DNA of 64,000 nucleotides from Butyrivibrio sp. CB08. GTDB taxonomy: Bacteria; Bacillota; Clostridia; Lachnospirales; Lachnospiraceae. A program made the translations under genes and the position numbers. Positions 9,187-17,523 of this stretch are shown piece after piece. The number at the start of each line of letters is the position of its first letter. The stretch's first letter is position 1. The notes below the pieces were generated by a model. It made no database searches. It had not been told where the DNA came from and saw only the letters and a program-made list of their open reading frames with translations. Where the stretch lies: NCBI RefSeq assembly GCF_003625485.1, contig NZ_RAIR01000007.1:124001-188000 (forward strand), written 5' to 3'.

Positions 9187-10407
9187 TTATTTATCAATTC
9201 TTTGAATAAAGCATTCAGCTAGTTTTTTATAAGTATAGTTCTTTTTCACTGCATTTCTGCCGTTTATCCCAATCTTTTGTCTGTCACCTTCACTCATCCT
9301 GGCAAATCTTTCCACAGACTTTGCTATCTCAAATGGCGATACATCTGAAATCTGCTCCCCACAATTGTATTCATCTACCAACGTTTTCGGAGCGCTAATC
9401 GCACATATTATTGGTTTCCCAGCCATCATAGAATCATACATCTTGTTCATGCACAATCCGTATTTATATAGTGGTGATGGCACACCCGTCATTATAGAAA
9501 CATCAAATTGTTTAGTTAATGTTGGAACTACAGATTTCTTTATTGGCGGAAGAAAAAAAACGTTGTCAATACTCTCATCTTGTTTGCGTTTGATAAGATT
9601 CTCTTTTTTTACGCCATTTCCCACCAAAACAAAGATTATGCCGGGATCAGTTATCATTTTTGCTGCATCTAGCAAATTATCTAATGCATTTGAAAGCGCA
9701 TGACCACCAAAATATCCAACTATAAACTTATCTTTATGCTCCTCGAAAAATTTCTGATGTTCTTCAGGAAGTGGATCTGGATTATCCCACTCCTCCTCAA
9801 CTATACCATTTTGAACATTCACCCATTTTTCTGGTTCTAATCCATGTTGCACCATATATCCCTTAGAATAAGGAGTTAGTGACACGCACAAATCACAATG
9901 CTTATAAGCAGAATTCTCAGCAATCTGCATAGCAACTACAAAAGGATGTTTTTTTGACATCCCTCCTACCTCATATAGTGTAGCCGGCCACAAGTCATGT
10001 ACTTCGTGAATATATTTGCATTGTGCTATTTTACTAATTTTCTGTGCCGGCCAAGTATCTAAAGGATATGTAGATGATGCTATTACTATATCAGGCTTCC
10101 ATCTTTGGGCTATCATCCTTGAACAAGTATAGAGTTTTCTAACAAAACGCTCCATTGTTAGCGCACGGGCGACTCCGTTACCTTCATACGACCCAGTTTT
10201 CACCCAAACATATTCAATTCCATCTATATCTTCAGATTGAAAATCCCGAGTTACAATAGGGTTTTTCTTACGCAGATGCGAATAGTCTCCAGCAATTATT
10301 GTGACCTTGTGCCCCATCTTCACCCATTCTCGCGACAAATAATAAGGCCTGAACTCCATCCCCATTTCAGGTGAGCCGGCGTAATGTTCTAAGTACAATA
10401 TATTCAT
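9187..10407 (-). CDS. GT4 family glycosyltransferase (WbuB-like)
   Basis: 406 residues. The N-terminal MNILYLEHYAGSPEMGMEFR and GHKVTIIAGDYSH segment is characteristic of WbuB/CapM-type GT4 enzymes, which often transfer 6-deoxy-amino sugars or uronic acids to the lipid-linked first sugar. The donor domain contains VGYFGGHALSNALDNLL and PKTLVDEYNCGE. No membrane spans are predicted by eye. It is the first of the three GT4 genes to be transcribed, so it may add the second sugar of the repeat. Confidence 0.85.
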   Translation of the reverse strand: MNILYLEHYAGSPEMGMEFRPYYLSREWVKMGHKVTIIAGDYSHLRKKNPIVTRDFQSEDIDGIEYVWVKTGSYEGNGVARALTMERFVRKLYTCSRMIAQRWKPDIVIASSTYPLDTWPAQKISKIAQCKYIHEVHDLWPATLYEVGGMSKKHPFVVAMQIAENSAYKHCDLCVSLTPYSKGYMVQHGLEPEKWVNVQNGIVEEEWDNPDPLPEEHQKFFEEHKDKFIVGYFGGHALSNALDNLLDAAKMITDPGIIFVLVGNGVKKENLIKRKQDESIDNVFFLPPIKKSVVPTLTKQFDVSIMTGVPSPLYKYGLCMNKMYDSMMAGKPIICAISAPKTLVDEYNCGEQISDVSPFEIAKSVERFARMSEGDRQKIGINGRNAVKKNYTYKKLAECFIQRIDK

Positions 10408-10479
10408 CAGTATTCTTTATCCACCAAATCGACTAAAATAAGGAACTTAGTTCCCATTTCATGGTGATTGCTCCTTAAT

Positions 10480-11190
10480 TCAATTACTTTTTCGATATAC
10501 ATAAGCCCCCAAATATTTCCACTTGTCTGGAATAATTGCTTCGAAAAAGATGTCAATTCTTCCAAGTATTTTTCTGGTTTTTTCTGTGGGTCCAAACAAC
10601 CCCAAATAACCGTAGTATTTCTTGTCTATAAGAATATAATCCTTAAACAATTCATTGATATTGAGATCAGTTTGATAATGCCATCTATGACCATGTTTTC
10701 TGAATATTCTTCTTAACATTACATGTAAGTCAGATGCCTTCATGTTTTCGATAAAAACAACAATTCCGTTATCTGTTAATACTCTTCCTATCAGTTCAAC
10801 CATCTTTTTTTCGTTATCAACATTTTCGTATGAACCCACTCCACCTAATACACTCTTAAAAGTAACAATATCGAAACTATTGATATACTTTTCTGGAATT
10901 TTATCTTCTGTTGCATCAAGCGCTGCATAGCTTATTCTATTATCAACCTTCCATTTCCTATGCTTATTTTTGGCTTTTTCTCCTGGGATAAATAAATCAG
11001 TACAAGTACAAAAGGCACCTCGATTTGCAAAATATAAACTCATTCCGCCATTTCGCGCCCCCATCTCTAGTACCTTTTTTCCATTAATGTCTAGATTCAA
11101 GCCATCGATCCATTTAATAGCCTTTCCCCAATTTACTGTGTCCCACTCTGTAATATCCAATAATTCTTCATTCGATAAATTTGCGCTCAT
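10480..11190 (-). CDS. Class I SAM-dependent methyltransferase
   Basis: About 236 residues. The glycine-rich motif VLEMGARNGGMSLYFA (motif I) and a later VTFKSVLGG segment mark a class I Rossmann methyltransferase. It probably methylates a sugar of the surface polysaccharide; substrate unknown. The reading frame can be extended to ATG at 11211, which overlaps the aminotransferase stop as ATGA and would allow translational coupling. AGGA five bases upstream of the ATG at 11190 argues for MSANLSNEE as the start. Distance to the next gene is about 70 nt. Confidence 0.75.
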   Translation of the reverse strand: MSANLSNEELLDITEWDTVNWGKAIKWIDGLNLDINGKKVLEMGARNGGMSLYFANRGAFCTCTDLFIPGEKAKNKHRKWKVDNRISYAALDATEDKIPEKYINSFDIVTFKSVLGGVGSYENVDNEKKMVELIGRVLTDNGIVVFIENMKASDLHVMLRRIFRKHGHRWHYQTDLNINELFKDYILIDKKYYGYLGLFGPTEKTRKILGRIDIFFEAIIPDKWKYLGAYVYRKSN

Positions 11191-11207
11191 AAACGTCCTA
11201 ACCCTTA

Positions 11208-12458
11208 TCATTTATTCTGTGAAATTACGTAGCGGAACATTTGAACAATAAAATCCAGGTCATCATCAGTTAACAATGTGTACAGCGGAAGTGTTATCAG
11301 GTTTTGATAATATGCAAAAGCATTAGGATAATCTTCTATTTTTATTCCCATCTTCTTATATGCTGTCATCATCGGAAGAGGTTTATAGTGAACATTAACA
11401 GGGAGATGATTATCTGCCAGGCATTTAATCACCTCATTACGGCCACTTTCATCTAACCATGGAGTTCTTGTAACATATAAATGACCAGAAGAAGTGTAAT
11501 CATCAGTATAGTGAATTACATGCTCTACTCCCATCTCATCCATCGCTTTATCATATATACCGATTATCTCTCTTCGGCGATCCAACATTTTATTGTATCT
11601 TCGAAGCTGAACAAGTCCCACTGATGCCAGGATATCAGTCATATTGCACTTATACCATGGTCCTAAAATATCATACTCCCAACCACCGCCTTTATTCTTT
11701 GTAAAAGCGTCTTTACTCTGACCATGTAAACTATAAAGCATAAATTGACGATAGATATCATCATCCGACACTCCTGGAATCGGTCTCCACACTGATGCTC
11801 CACCCTCAGCAGAAGTAATATTCTTTACTGAATGAAAGCTAAACGATGTAAAATCTGCAATCTGACCGCATTTTACCCTGGTATTATTTACTATTCGGTC
11901 AGCACCTAGAGCGTGAGCAGCATCAGATATTATAGCCACTCGTCCCAACGCAGCTTGTAGATCAGACTTTGGTTCAAACAAGGATTTTTTTTGTTCAACA
12001 ATTGAATATAGCCTGTCATAATCACATGGAATACCATAAATATCAACAGGTATAATCGCCTTAGTGTATTTATCTATCGCCTTCTCAACAGCCTCATAAT
12101 CCATCTCTGGAGTTTTAGATACTGGATTAGGCATTACATCGATCATCACTGGTTTTGCGCCAACATGAATAACTGCAGAAACCGTAGCTGAATATGTAAA
12201 GGCAGGAACGATTACCTCATCACCCTCTCCAATACCTAGTACCCTGAGATTCATCTCCTCCGCAGCAGTAGCTGAATTCAGTGCGACAGCACGATTGCCA
12301 CCTACAAATTCAGCTATATCCTTTTCAAACTGTTTAGTCTTAGGTCCAGTAGTAATCCACCCAGTTCTAAGAGTGTCAACAACTTCTTCAATTTCCTCTT
12401 CAGTTAAATCTGGCCAACAAAACTTAATATGGTCATCATCATTATAATTAAGATTCAT
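11208..12458 (-). CDS. DegT/DnrJ/EryC1/StrS aminotransferase
   Basis: 416 residues, PLP-dependent sugar aminotransferase. The Schiff-base lysine lies in SFHSVKNITSAEGG, near residue 215. The upstream ISDAAHALG segment supplies the Asp that binds the PLP nitrogen. The likely job is amination of the 3-keto uronic acid made by the Gfo/Idh/MocA enzyme (WbpE step), or of a 4-keto-6-deoxy sugar made by the SDR enzyme at 14.6-15.8 kb; the sequence alone does not decide. It overlaps the possible upstream start of the methyltransferase by 4 nt. Confidence 0.85.
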   Translation of the reverse strand: MNLNYNDDDHIKFCWPDLTEEEIEEVVDTLRTGWITTGPKTKQFEKDIAEFVGGNRAVALNSATAAEEMNLRVLGIGEGDEVIVPAFTYSATVSAVIHVGAKPVMIDVMPNPVSKTPEMDYEAVEKAIDKYTKAIIPVDIYGIPCDYDRLYSIVEQKKSLFEPKSDLQAALGRVAIISDAAHALGADRIVNNTRVKCGQIADFTSFSFHSVKNITSAEGGASVWRPIPGVSDDDIYRQFMLYSLHGQSKDAFTKNKGGGWEYDILGPWYKCNMTDILASVGLVQLRRYNKMLDRRREIIGIYDKAMDEMGVEHVIHYTDDYTSSGHLYVTRTPWLDESGRNEVIKCLADNHLPVNVHYKPLPMMTAYKKMGIKIEDYPNAFAYYQNLITLPLYTLLTDDDLDFIVQMFRYVISQNK

Positions 12459-12471
12459 AGTATTTACTCCA

Positions 12472-13134
12472 TTAGATATACGGTTTTAGCTCATCAGGTA
12501 TTTCAGGCAAATCCTTAAGCTTTTTCCAACTATTATCTCCCGGTTTTAGTACTGCCTTCACTGTAAGCCAAATCATTTTGAAATATAGTCCGACAGTTTT
12601 ATGCTGAATATAATAGCATTCCAACTTGCTCTTATAAGGACTGATTATCTCCTCGTAAAACTTTTCGTGATCATCTATCCCTCTTAGCATTTCTTCTTCA
12701 TCTCGAAATACAACCGCTCCAAGCCCGGAAAGTCCAGGAATGTCAGTAGCCATAAGTTTCTGATCTTCAACAGGAAAAAATTCATACTGTTTCCTGACTT
12801 GAGGCCTATACCCTATAATGCTCATATCACCTTTCAGGATGTTTATCAACTGAGGGAGCTCATTTATCTTAGTTTTGCGGAGAAAGGGTCCCATTGGAAG
12901 CATTCTTGGGTCATTCTCAGATGTAAACAATCCGCCTGGCAGATTCGGGCTATTTCTCAACATGGTAGCAAACTTAAGTAATCCAAATTCCTTGCCATAT
13001 TTGCCCACTCGCATTTGCTTATAGAAAATATCATGCTCTCCAGTAAGCTTTAAAGCTATCATAATCGGAATCATGAATGGGGTAAGAATAACTATGGCGA
13101 CAAATGAAAAAACAATATCAAAAACTCTAGTCAA
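12472..13134 (-). CDS. Bacterial sugar transferase, small (PglC-like) initiating phosphoglycosyltransferase
   Basis: 220 residues. One N-terminal hydrophobic segment (about residues 8-28), then the monotopic phosphoglycosyltransferase core: FYKQMRVGKYGKEFGLLKFATM, KINELPQLINILKGDMSIIG and YRPQ. Such enzymes transfer a sugar-1-phosphate from a UDP-sugar to undecaprenyl phosphate. It follows a larger transferase of the same superfamily by 1 nt, so the operon has two initiating enzymes in tandem. The usual GPRP motif reads GYRP here. Confidence 0.85.
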   Translation of the reverse strand: MTRVFDIVFSFVAIVILTPFMIPIMIALKLTGEHDIFYKQMRVGKYGKEFGLLKFATMLRNSPNLPGGLFTSENDPRMLPMGPFLRKTKINELPQLINILKGDMSIIGYRPQVRKQYEFFPVEDQKLMATDIPGLSGLGAVVFRDEEEMLRGIDDHEKFYEEIISPYKSKLECYYIQHKTVGLYFKMIWLTVKAVLKPGDNSWKKLKDLPEIPDELKPYI

Positions 13135-13135
13135 A

Positions 13136-14536
13136 TCAATTCCTCATTTCATTTATGTTTTTTTCTGTAAACCCTTCTGTACTATCTTTATGAAGAAGTA
13201 TCTTTATTGTCTCAAAAATAATCTGAAGGTCCAAAAGAAGCGAATAATTCGTGATATAGCATAAATCTAATTTAAGCTTATCCAACGCTGTAGTATTATA
13301 CTTACCATATACCTGTGCGTAACCTGTAAGTCCGGCTTTCATCTTTAACCTATAGGAGAATTCCGGAATCTCTTGCGTATATTTTTCCACATGTTCCCAC
13401 CTTTCAGGTCTTGGCCCTACTATAGACATATCTCCCTTGATAATGTTGATAAGCTGTGGCAACTCATCTATTCTTACTTTTCGAATGAATTTTCCTATTT
13501 TGGTTATCCTGTCATCATCCTGACCAGCAGGACGAGGAGTTCCATCTCTCTCCGCATCAACAATCATTGACCGAAACTTTATAATCATAAAGCGCTTCGA
13601 ACATAAAGTAACTCGTTCCTGCTTATAAAATACCGGTCCGCCATCCTCTAAATGAATCAATAATGCTACTATTAGCATTAAAGGACTTAATACGATTAAC
13701 GCAATAAAACTGAGAATTATATCAAAAAATCTCTTGGCAAACCGTGTGATTGGTCCAATTCCATTATTTCTGTTGAGAAACAATGGTGCATCTATCTGAT
13801 TTAATTCTTCCGCGCTCTTAACTATGATGTCTGACAGCTTTGGCACATAATAGACTCTGGCATCAATCTCAAAACAAATCTTTATCATTCTGTTTTCTGT
13901 GTGAGAATCCAGATCATTTAATATAACGGCATCGTATTGTTTAATATACTCTTTCAGCGCACTTTCATCTGTCTCTGCTGAAATTCTATCAACCACTTGA
14001 TACTTATGATAAACACCATTTAATCTCTCACTAAGATCGTTCTCGTAATGTCCAAAGATTTCCAGGAGCTTTAGTGGTGGAAATAATTTTCTATACACAT
14101 CAATCATAGGAATAGAAATCACACAATTGATGAGAGCCTGAACAAAAAACAACCCAGCATACATTTTTACAAGATCAAAATAGTATCTAAACTGTCCCGA
14201 AATCGCGCTAGATAATAGAGTTCCCAAAAAATTCACAGTAAGAAGTGTTAGAACATGGCTTGCCAGCACGTTTGATTTTCGCTCAACACCTATCTTAAAT
14301 GCATGAAGCCATCTGCCAACAATAAGGTACAAGATTCCGTATAACCCAACAGACATTGCCAAGTTACCTAGACCAAGAAGCGAGTCAGTCGGCAAATAAT
14401 GTCCTTTTACGTAAGGAATCCAGAAAGGCAAAAACAACAGCGCTGAAATCAGCACAAATACAGCCGCACACACATATCGATATAAGTATTTACTATTTCT
14501 CCTGGATGTAGGAGGAACCATCTTTTTCATTGACAA
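13136..14536 (-). CDS. Polyprenyl glycosylphosphotransferase (WcaJ/CpsE-like)
   Basis: 466 residues. Four hydrophobic helices in the first ~150 residues, a CoA-binding-like middle domain, and a C-terminal phosphoglycosyltransferase core with FAKRFFDIILS, VFYKQERVT, RIDELPQLINIIKGDMSIVGPRPE and LKMKAGLTGYAQVYGKYN. It should start repeat-unit synthesis on undecaprenyl phosphate at the inner membrane face. It is the second gene of the operon, 23 nt after the SDR gene. Confidence 0.88.
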   Translation of the reverse strand: MSMKKMVPPTSRRNSKYLYRYVCAAVFVLISALLFLPFWIPYVKGHYLPTDSLLGLGNLAMSVGLYGILYLIVGRWLHAFKIGVERKSNVLASHVLTLLTVNFLGTLLSSAISGQFRYYFDLVKMYAGLFFVQALINCVISIPMIDVYRKLFPPLKLLEIFGHYENDLSERLNGVYHKYQVVDRISAETDESALKEYIKQYDAVILNDLDSHTENRMIKICFEIDARVYYVPKLSDIIVKSAEELNQIDAPLFLNRNNGIGPITRFAKRFFDIILSFIALIVLSPLMLIVALLIHLEDGGPVFYKQERVTLCSKRFMIIKFRSMIVDAERDGTPRPAGQDDDRITKIGKFIRKVRIDELPQLINIIKGDMSIVGPRPERWEHVEKYTQEIPEFSYRLKMKAGLTGYAQVYGKYNTTALDKLKLDLCYITNYSLLLDLQIIFETIKILLHKDSTEGFTEKNINEMRN

Positions 14537-14559
14537 TGCACCATCATTCTAAAAGTAGT

Positions 14560-15774
14560 TTACATTCTTGAATCCAGGAATTTTCCTGTTTCCTTATGAT
14601 TAAAGTCGGGAATCATTTCGTTGAAAAGATCTATAATCTCACCTCTGCTCCATATTCCACTTGTTTTAAATGAATCAATAGTCTTTTCAAACATATCCAG
14701 TTTATCACTATCATAATCAGCATTATTCTTGATAACACCTATGGATTCAAATCTATCCATATCAAGAATCTCATTTTCGGTATAGAACTCCTCAAAATCC
14801 TTTTCACCCGTGGTGTCACTGGTAAAGAAGTATACAGGGTACTTGTGAATTGCCTTGAGCTCTGAAACTCTGTCTCTTGCTTCCTGCTCTGTCGCACACT
14901 GCACAGGCTCGTATCCCAAGTTTTCAAGGTACTTCTCTGCTATGCTACTAAACGTGACAAGATTAAGTTCTTCATCAAGCTTAGGGAAATAGATATCTCT
15001 ATTTTCTCCAGTCAGGCACGACATAAGGCATAACTGTCCGGACTCTTTGGGCGTCACGAAATATCTTCTAACATCACAAGGAGCAGACAAGGGCTGGTTC
15101 TTCTCAATTCGTCTGTTAAAGCCATACAAAAGGCTGCCATCAGAAAAAGCCACATTGGCAAATCGTGCGGTAGATACAGGCATTGTTTCGCTCCTGCGAT
15201 TTAAAAACATCTCCATAATACGCTTGGAAGCACCCATCATGTTAACGGGATTGGCTGCCTTATCTGTGGACACACAGAAATATTTCTTGGCACCCATATC
15301 ACTCGCCATCATCATGGTGAGGTCTGTGTTGAAGATATTGGTGTCTATCATGCGCATCAAAGTATATGGGTCTTTTTCTGATCTAACATGCTTGAGGGCT
15401 GAGGTATTAAAGATGTAGTCATACCCTCCAAACCTCTTGGTCTGTTCGTCAATAAATGCCTTGAAGATATCGCTGCCACAATCAATGGCAAAGGTAGCAA
15501 ATTCGCCAGTTCCATATCCCTTTGAAGATCTGATATCCCTGACAAGCTCCACCATGTTGTTCTCAGAAATATCTACCACATGAAGCACTTTGGGGTCCCT
15601 TGCAAACAGTTCTCTACAAATTGCAGACCCAATTGTACCAGCACCGCCTATAACCAGGAACTTGGAACCATGGACTATCTCGCTGATACTATCTTCTATA
15701 CGGGCTATATCGTTATCAAAAAGTGGTTTTGTACGTCCCACCATGGATAAAACACTGTCGTTGTGACTGGTCAT
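14560..15774 (-). CDS. Polysaccharide biosynthesis SDR (CapD/FlaA1-like nucleotide-sugar 4,6-dehydratase or epimerase)
   Basis: 404 residues. The NAD-binding motif VIGGAGTIGSAICREL (near residue 38) and STDKAANPVNMMGASKR, with the catalytic Asp-Lys and Lys residues, place it in the short CapD/FlaA1 class. It has no N-terminal membrane domain, unlike WbpM. It probably makes a 4-keto-6-deoxy or epimerised UDP-HexNAc. It is the first gene of the operon: GAGGAAG precedes ATG at 15774 and a promoter-like sequence lies about 45 nt upstream. Confidence 0.82.
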   Translation of the reverse strand: MTSHNDSVLSMVGRTKPLFDNDIARIEDSISEIVHGSKFLVIGGAGTIGSAICRELFARDPKVLHVVDISENNMVELVRDIRSSKGYGTGEFATFAIDCGSDIFKAFIDEQTKRFGGYDYIFNTSALKHVRSEKDPYTLMRMIDTNIFNTDLTMMMASDMGAKKYFCVSTDKAANPVNMMGASKRIMEMFLNRRSETMPVSTARFANVAFSDGSLLYGFNRRIEKNQPLSAPCDVRRYFVTPKESGQLCLMSCLTGENRDIYFPKLDEELNLVTFSSIAEKYLENLGYEPVQCATEQEARDRVSELKAIHKYPVYFFTSDTTGEKDFEEFYTENEILDMDRFESIGVIKNNADYDSDKLDMFEKTIDSFKTSGIWSRGEIIDLFNEMIPDFNHKETGKFLDSRM

Positions 15775-15819
15775 TATTCTTCCTCTTTTTAGATATATTT
15801 AAACAAAATACAACATCCT

Positions 15820-15848
15820 ATTATAACATAATATAGCGGAAGCGTGAA
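15820..15848 (-). promoter_or_regulatory. Candidate promoter of the polysaccharide operon
   Basis: On the minus strand TTCACG (15843-15848), a 17-nt spacer and TATAAT (15820-15825) match a sigma-A promoter, with a perfect -10 and a 4/6 -35. The -35 lies in the loop of the hairpin at 15831-15864. It is the only good candidate before the first gene of the operon. Confidence 0.5.
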
Positions 15849-15864
15849 ACGCTTCCGCTATATA
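15831..15864. repeat. Perfect 15-bp inverted repeat before the polysaccharide operon
   Basis: Arms ATATAGCGGAAGCGT and ACGCTTCCGCTATAT enclose GAA. It lies downstream of the desulfoferrodoxin gene and upstream of the polysaccharide operon. It has no T-tract, so termination would be weak. It overlaps the candidate promoter, so it could be an operator or a 3'-end stabiliser. Confidence 0.75.
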
Positions 15865-15892
15865 GTAATGTGATATCAATCCAATTACCGTA

Positions 15893-16267
15893 TCAGATTT
15901 CCTTAACCCAAAGTCCGTGGAGATTGCAGTATTCATATACTGCTATAGCCTTTTCTCCGGCTGGAAGTACGAATTCAGCAACTGGTTTCTCAGAAGGCTT
16001 GAGATACTTGACCTGCGCACCACTTGTTGTTTCCAGCGCGATAAACTGAATATAGTGGTTATCCATCATAGGATGCTCCACTTCACCAATCTGAACCTTA
16101 ATAGTACTTCCCTCTACAGTTACTGCAGGCACGTGTTTTTCTACTGCGCCATCAACAGCACCAGGAACAAGTTCCTTCATGGGCTCTCCGCAACATACAA
16201 CTGGTACCCCTGAATCATTTAACTTAGTAATTATGTTTCCGCAAGTTTCACATCTGTAGAATTTCAT
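15893..16267 (-). CDS. Desulfoferrodoxin (superoxide reductase)
   Basis: 124 residues. The N-terminal desulforedoxin domain has CETCG and VVCCGEPM, four cysteines for the Fe(SCys)4 centre. The C-terminal domain has EHPMMDNHYIQFI and YCNLHGLW, giving the His4Cys centre that reduces superoxide to peroxide. The reading frame extends 5 codons upstream, but GGAGGG then sits exactly where the Shine-Dalgarno should be for the ATG at 16267, so MKFYRCETCG is the start. It follows rubredoxin, its likely electron donor, by 30 nt. Confidence 0.93.
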   Translation of the reverse strand: MKFYRCETCGNIITKLNDSGVPVVCCGEPMKELVPGAVDGAVEKHVPAVTVEGSTIKVQIGEVEHPMMDNHYIQFIALETTSGAQVKYLKPSEKPVAEFVLPAGEKAIAVYEYCNLHGLWVKEI

Positions 16268-16297
16268 GTTGTTACCCTCCATTAGTTTAGTTGTTTT

Positions 16298-16456
16298 TTA
16301 CTCCTGTGATGAGAACTGATCCTTGCCTACGCTGCACAGTGGGCATGTAAAGTCTGCTGGGAGATCGTCCCACTTTGTTCCAGGAGCGATTCCGTTATCT
16401 GGATCGCCTGCTGCCTCGTCGTAAACATACCCACATACATTACATACATACTTCAT
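16298..16456 (-). CDS. Rubredoxin
   Basis: 52 residues, [18 protein letters not shown] at the N-terminus and CPLCSVGK at the C-terminal half. The two CxxC pairs bind one iron. AAGGAGGG lies seven bases upstream of ATG. It is the first gene of a two-gene unit with desulfoferrodoxin and should pass electrons to it for superoxide detoxification in the cytoplasm. Short but clear. Confidence 0.93.
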   Translation of the reverse strand: MKYVCNVCGYVYDEAAGDPDNGIAPGTKWDDLPADFTCPLCSVGKDQFSSQE

Positions 16457-16534
16457 TAAGTTACCCTCCTTCATGAATTTTTATGTTTTTATATATTTCT
16501 AATTTCCTCAAATAAATACATCCTGAGTTTAATA

Positions 16535-16693
16535 TTAGTGATCAAATGCCGGCAAGTAGGTCAGTATACCTGTTGATGTCCGGTTTATCATAGTCTGAAT
16601 GGACATGTGAACGAACAGATATATTGAAAAACTAAATGCTATGATAAGCTCTTTTCGCGAGAATATCTTTGTTGTGCGGTATTTCGCAGCCAT
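16535..16693 (-). pseudogene. 52-codon ORF after the WecG-like gene, possible 5' remnant of a membrane protein gene
   Basis: The ORF starts one nucleotide after the WecG-like stop codon. It encodes a basic N-terminus (MAAKYRTTKIFSRKE) and one hydrophobic stretch of about 18 residues, ending with YLPAFDH. GAGGG lies twelve bases upstream of ATG. It reads like the first transmembrane helix of a larger polytopic protein (for example an O-antigen polymerase or ligase) cut short, but no family is recognised. It could also be a genuine small membrane protein or chance. Confidence 0.35.
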
Positions 16694-16694
16694 A

Positions 16695-17492
16695 TTATAT
16701 TGTTGCCCTCTTTGAATGTTCAGTAAGCAAATACCAGAAGAATTTTGTGTTGGTAACAAGATACCTCATAAACAAGCGCTTAGGATCTCTTGTCAAACGA
16801 TATAGCCACTCGAGACCTATCTTCTGTACCCACACAGGGGCTCTTTGGATTGTTCCAGCGTGGAAATCAAAGCCGGCGCCAACTCCCATCATAACGCCAT
16901 TAAACTTGCCCTTATGGGCATTCATCCATTGCTCTTGCTTGGGAGCTCCCAGACCGATCCAGATAATATCTGCGTCAGAATCGTTGATTCGGCTGATGGC
17001 CTCGTCGTCTTCTTCTGGCGATAATGGTCTGAAGGGCGGAGAATACATGCCACATATGTTGAGGTTGGGGTACTTCTTAATCAAGTTACGCTTTAGAGCT
17101 TCAAGGGTCTCTAGTTTAGAGCCATAGAAGTAGTGTTTAACAGTTCCATCCGCTGTTGCCTTAAACATCAGATCCATGAAATCCGGTCCCGCCACGCGCT
17201 TGGCTTCCGGATGTTTTCTCTTTCTCTGAAGCTTTGCAACTGGTGCTCCATCCGGGTATGTAAGAGCTGCTGCGTTGAGGATGTTGCAGTACTCCGTATT
17301 CTCTTTTGCCATAACTGTGGTATGGACGTTGGAGAAACATATGTATTGGCCCGAAAGGTCGTTCAAGTGAGTATAGACATACTGGACTGCGTCATAGAGA
17401 TTGGAGACGCAGTAATTCACGCAGAAAATGGGGCATCGGGTGGGAGATATGTATGATGTTTGGGTGGATTTTATGTTGTTATCGATATCCAT
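16695..17492 (-). CDS. WecG/TagA/CpsF family glycosyltransferase (GT26)
   Basis: 265 residues. Motifs TYPDGAPVAKLQRKR, RVAGPDFMDLM, PFRPLSPEEDDEAISRIN and WIGLGAPKQEQWM are typical of GT26 enzymes, which add N-acetylmannosamine or a related sugar to undecaprenyl-PP-GlcNAc. The C-terminal helices attach to the membrane. It may act in teichoic-acid-like linkage-unit synthesis or in the surface polysaccharide. It is not in the main operon, being separated by the rubredoxin and desulfoferrodoxin genes. Confidence 0.88.
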   Translation of the reverse strand: MDIDNNIKSTQTSYISPTRCPIFCVNYCVSNLYDAVQYVYTHLNDLSGQYICFSNVHTTVMAKENTEYCNILNAAALTYPDGAPVAKLQRKRKHPEAKRVAGPDFMDLMFKATADGTVKHYFYGSKLETLEALKRNLIKKYPNLNICGMYSPPFRPLSPEEDDEAISRINDSDADIIWIGLGAPKQEQWMNAHKGKFNGVMMGVGAGFDFHAGTIQRAPVWVQKIGLEWLYRLTRDPKRLFMRYLVTNTKFFWYLLTEHSKRATI

Positions 17493-17523
17493 TTATTGTT
17501 TTGTTTACTCTCTTTATTAGTAT

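Noticed and set aside
10407-10595. 62-codon minus-strand ORF between GT4 and methyltransferase
   Set aside because: It overlaps the methyltransferase C-terminus in another frame, and it has no RBS or recognisable content.
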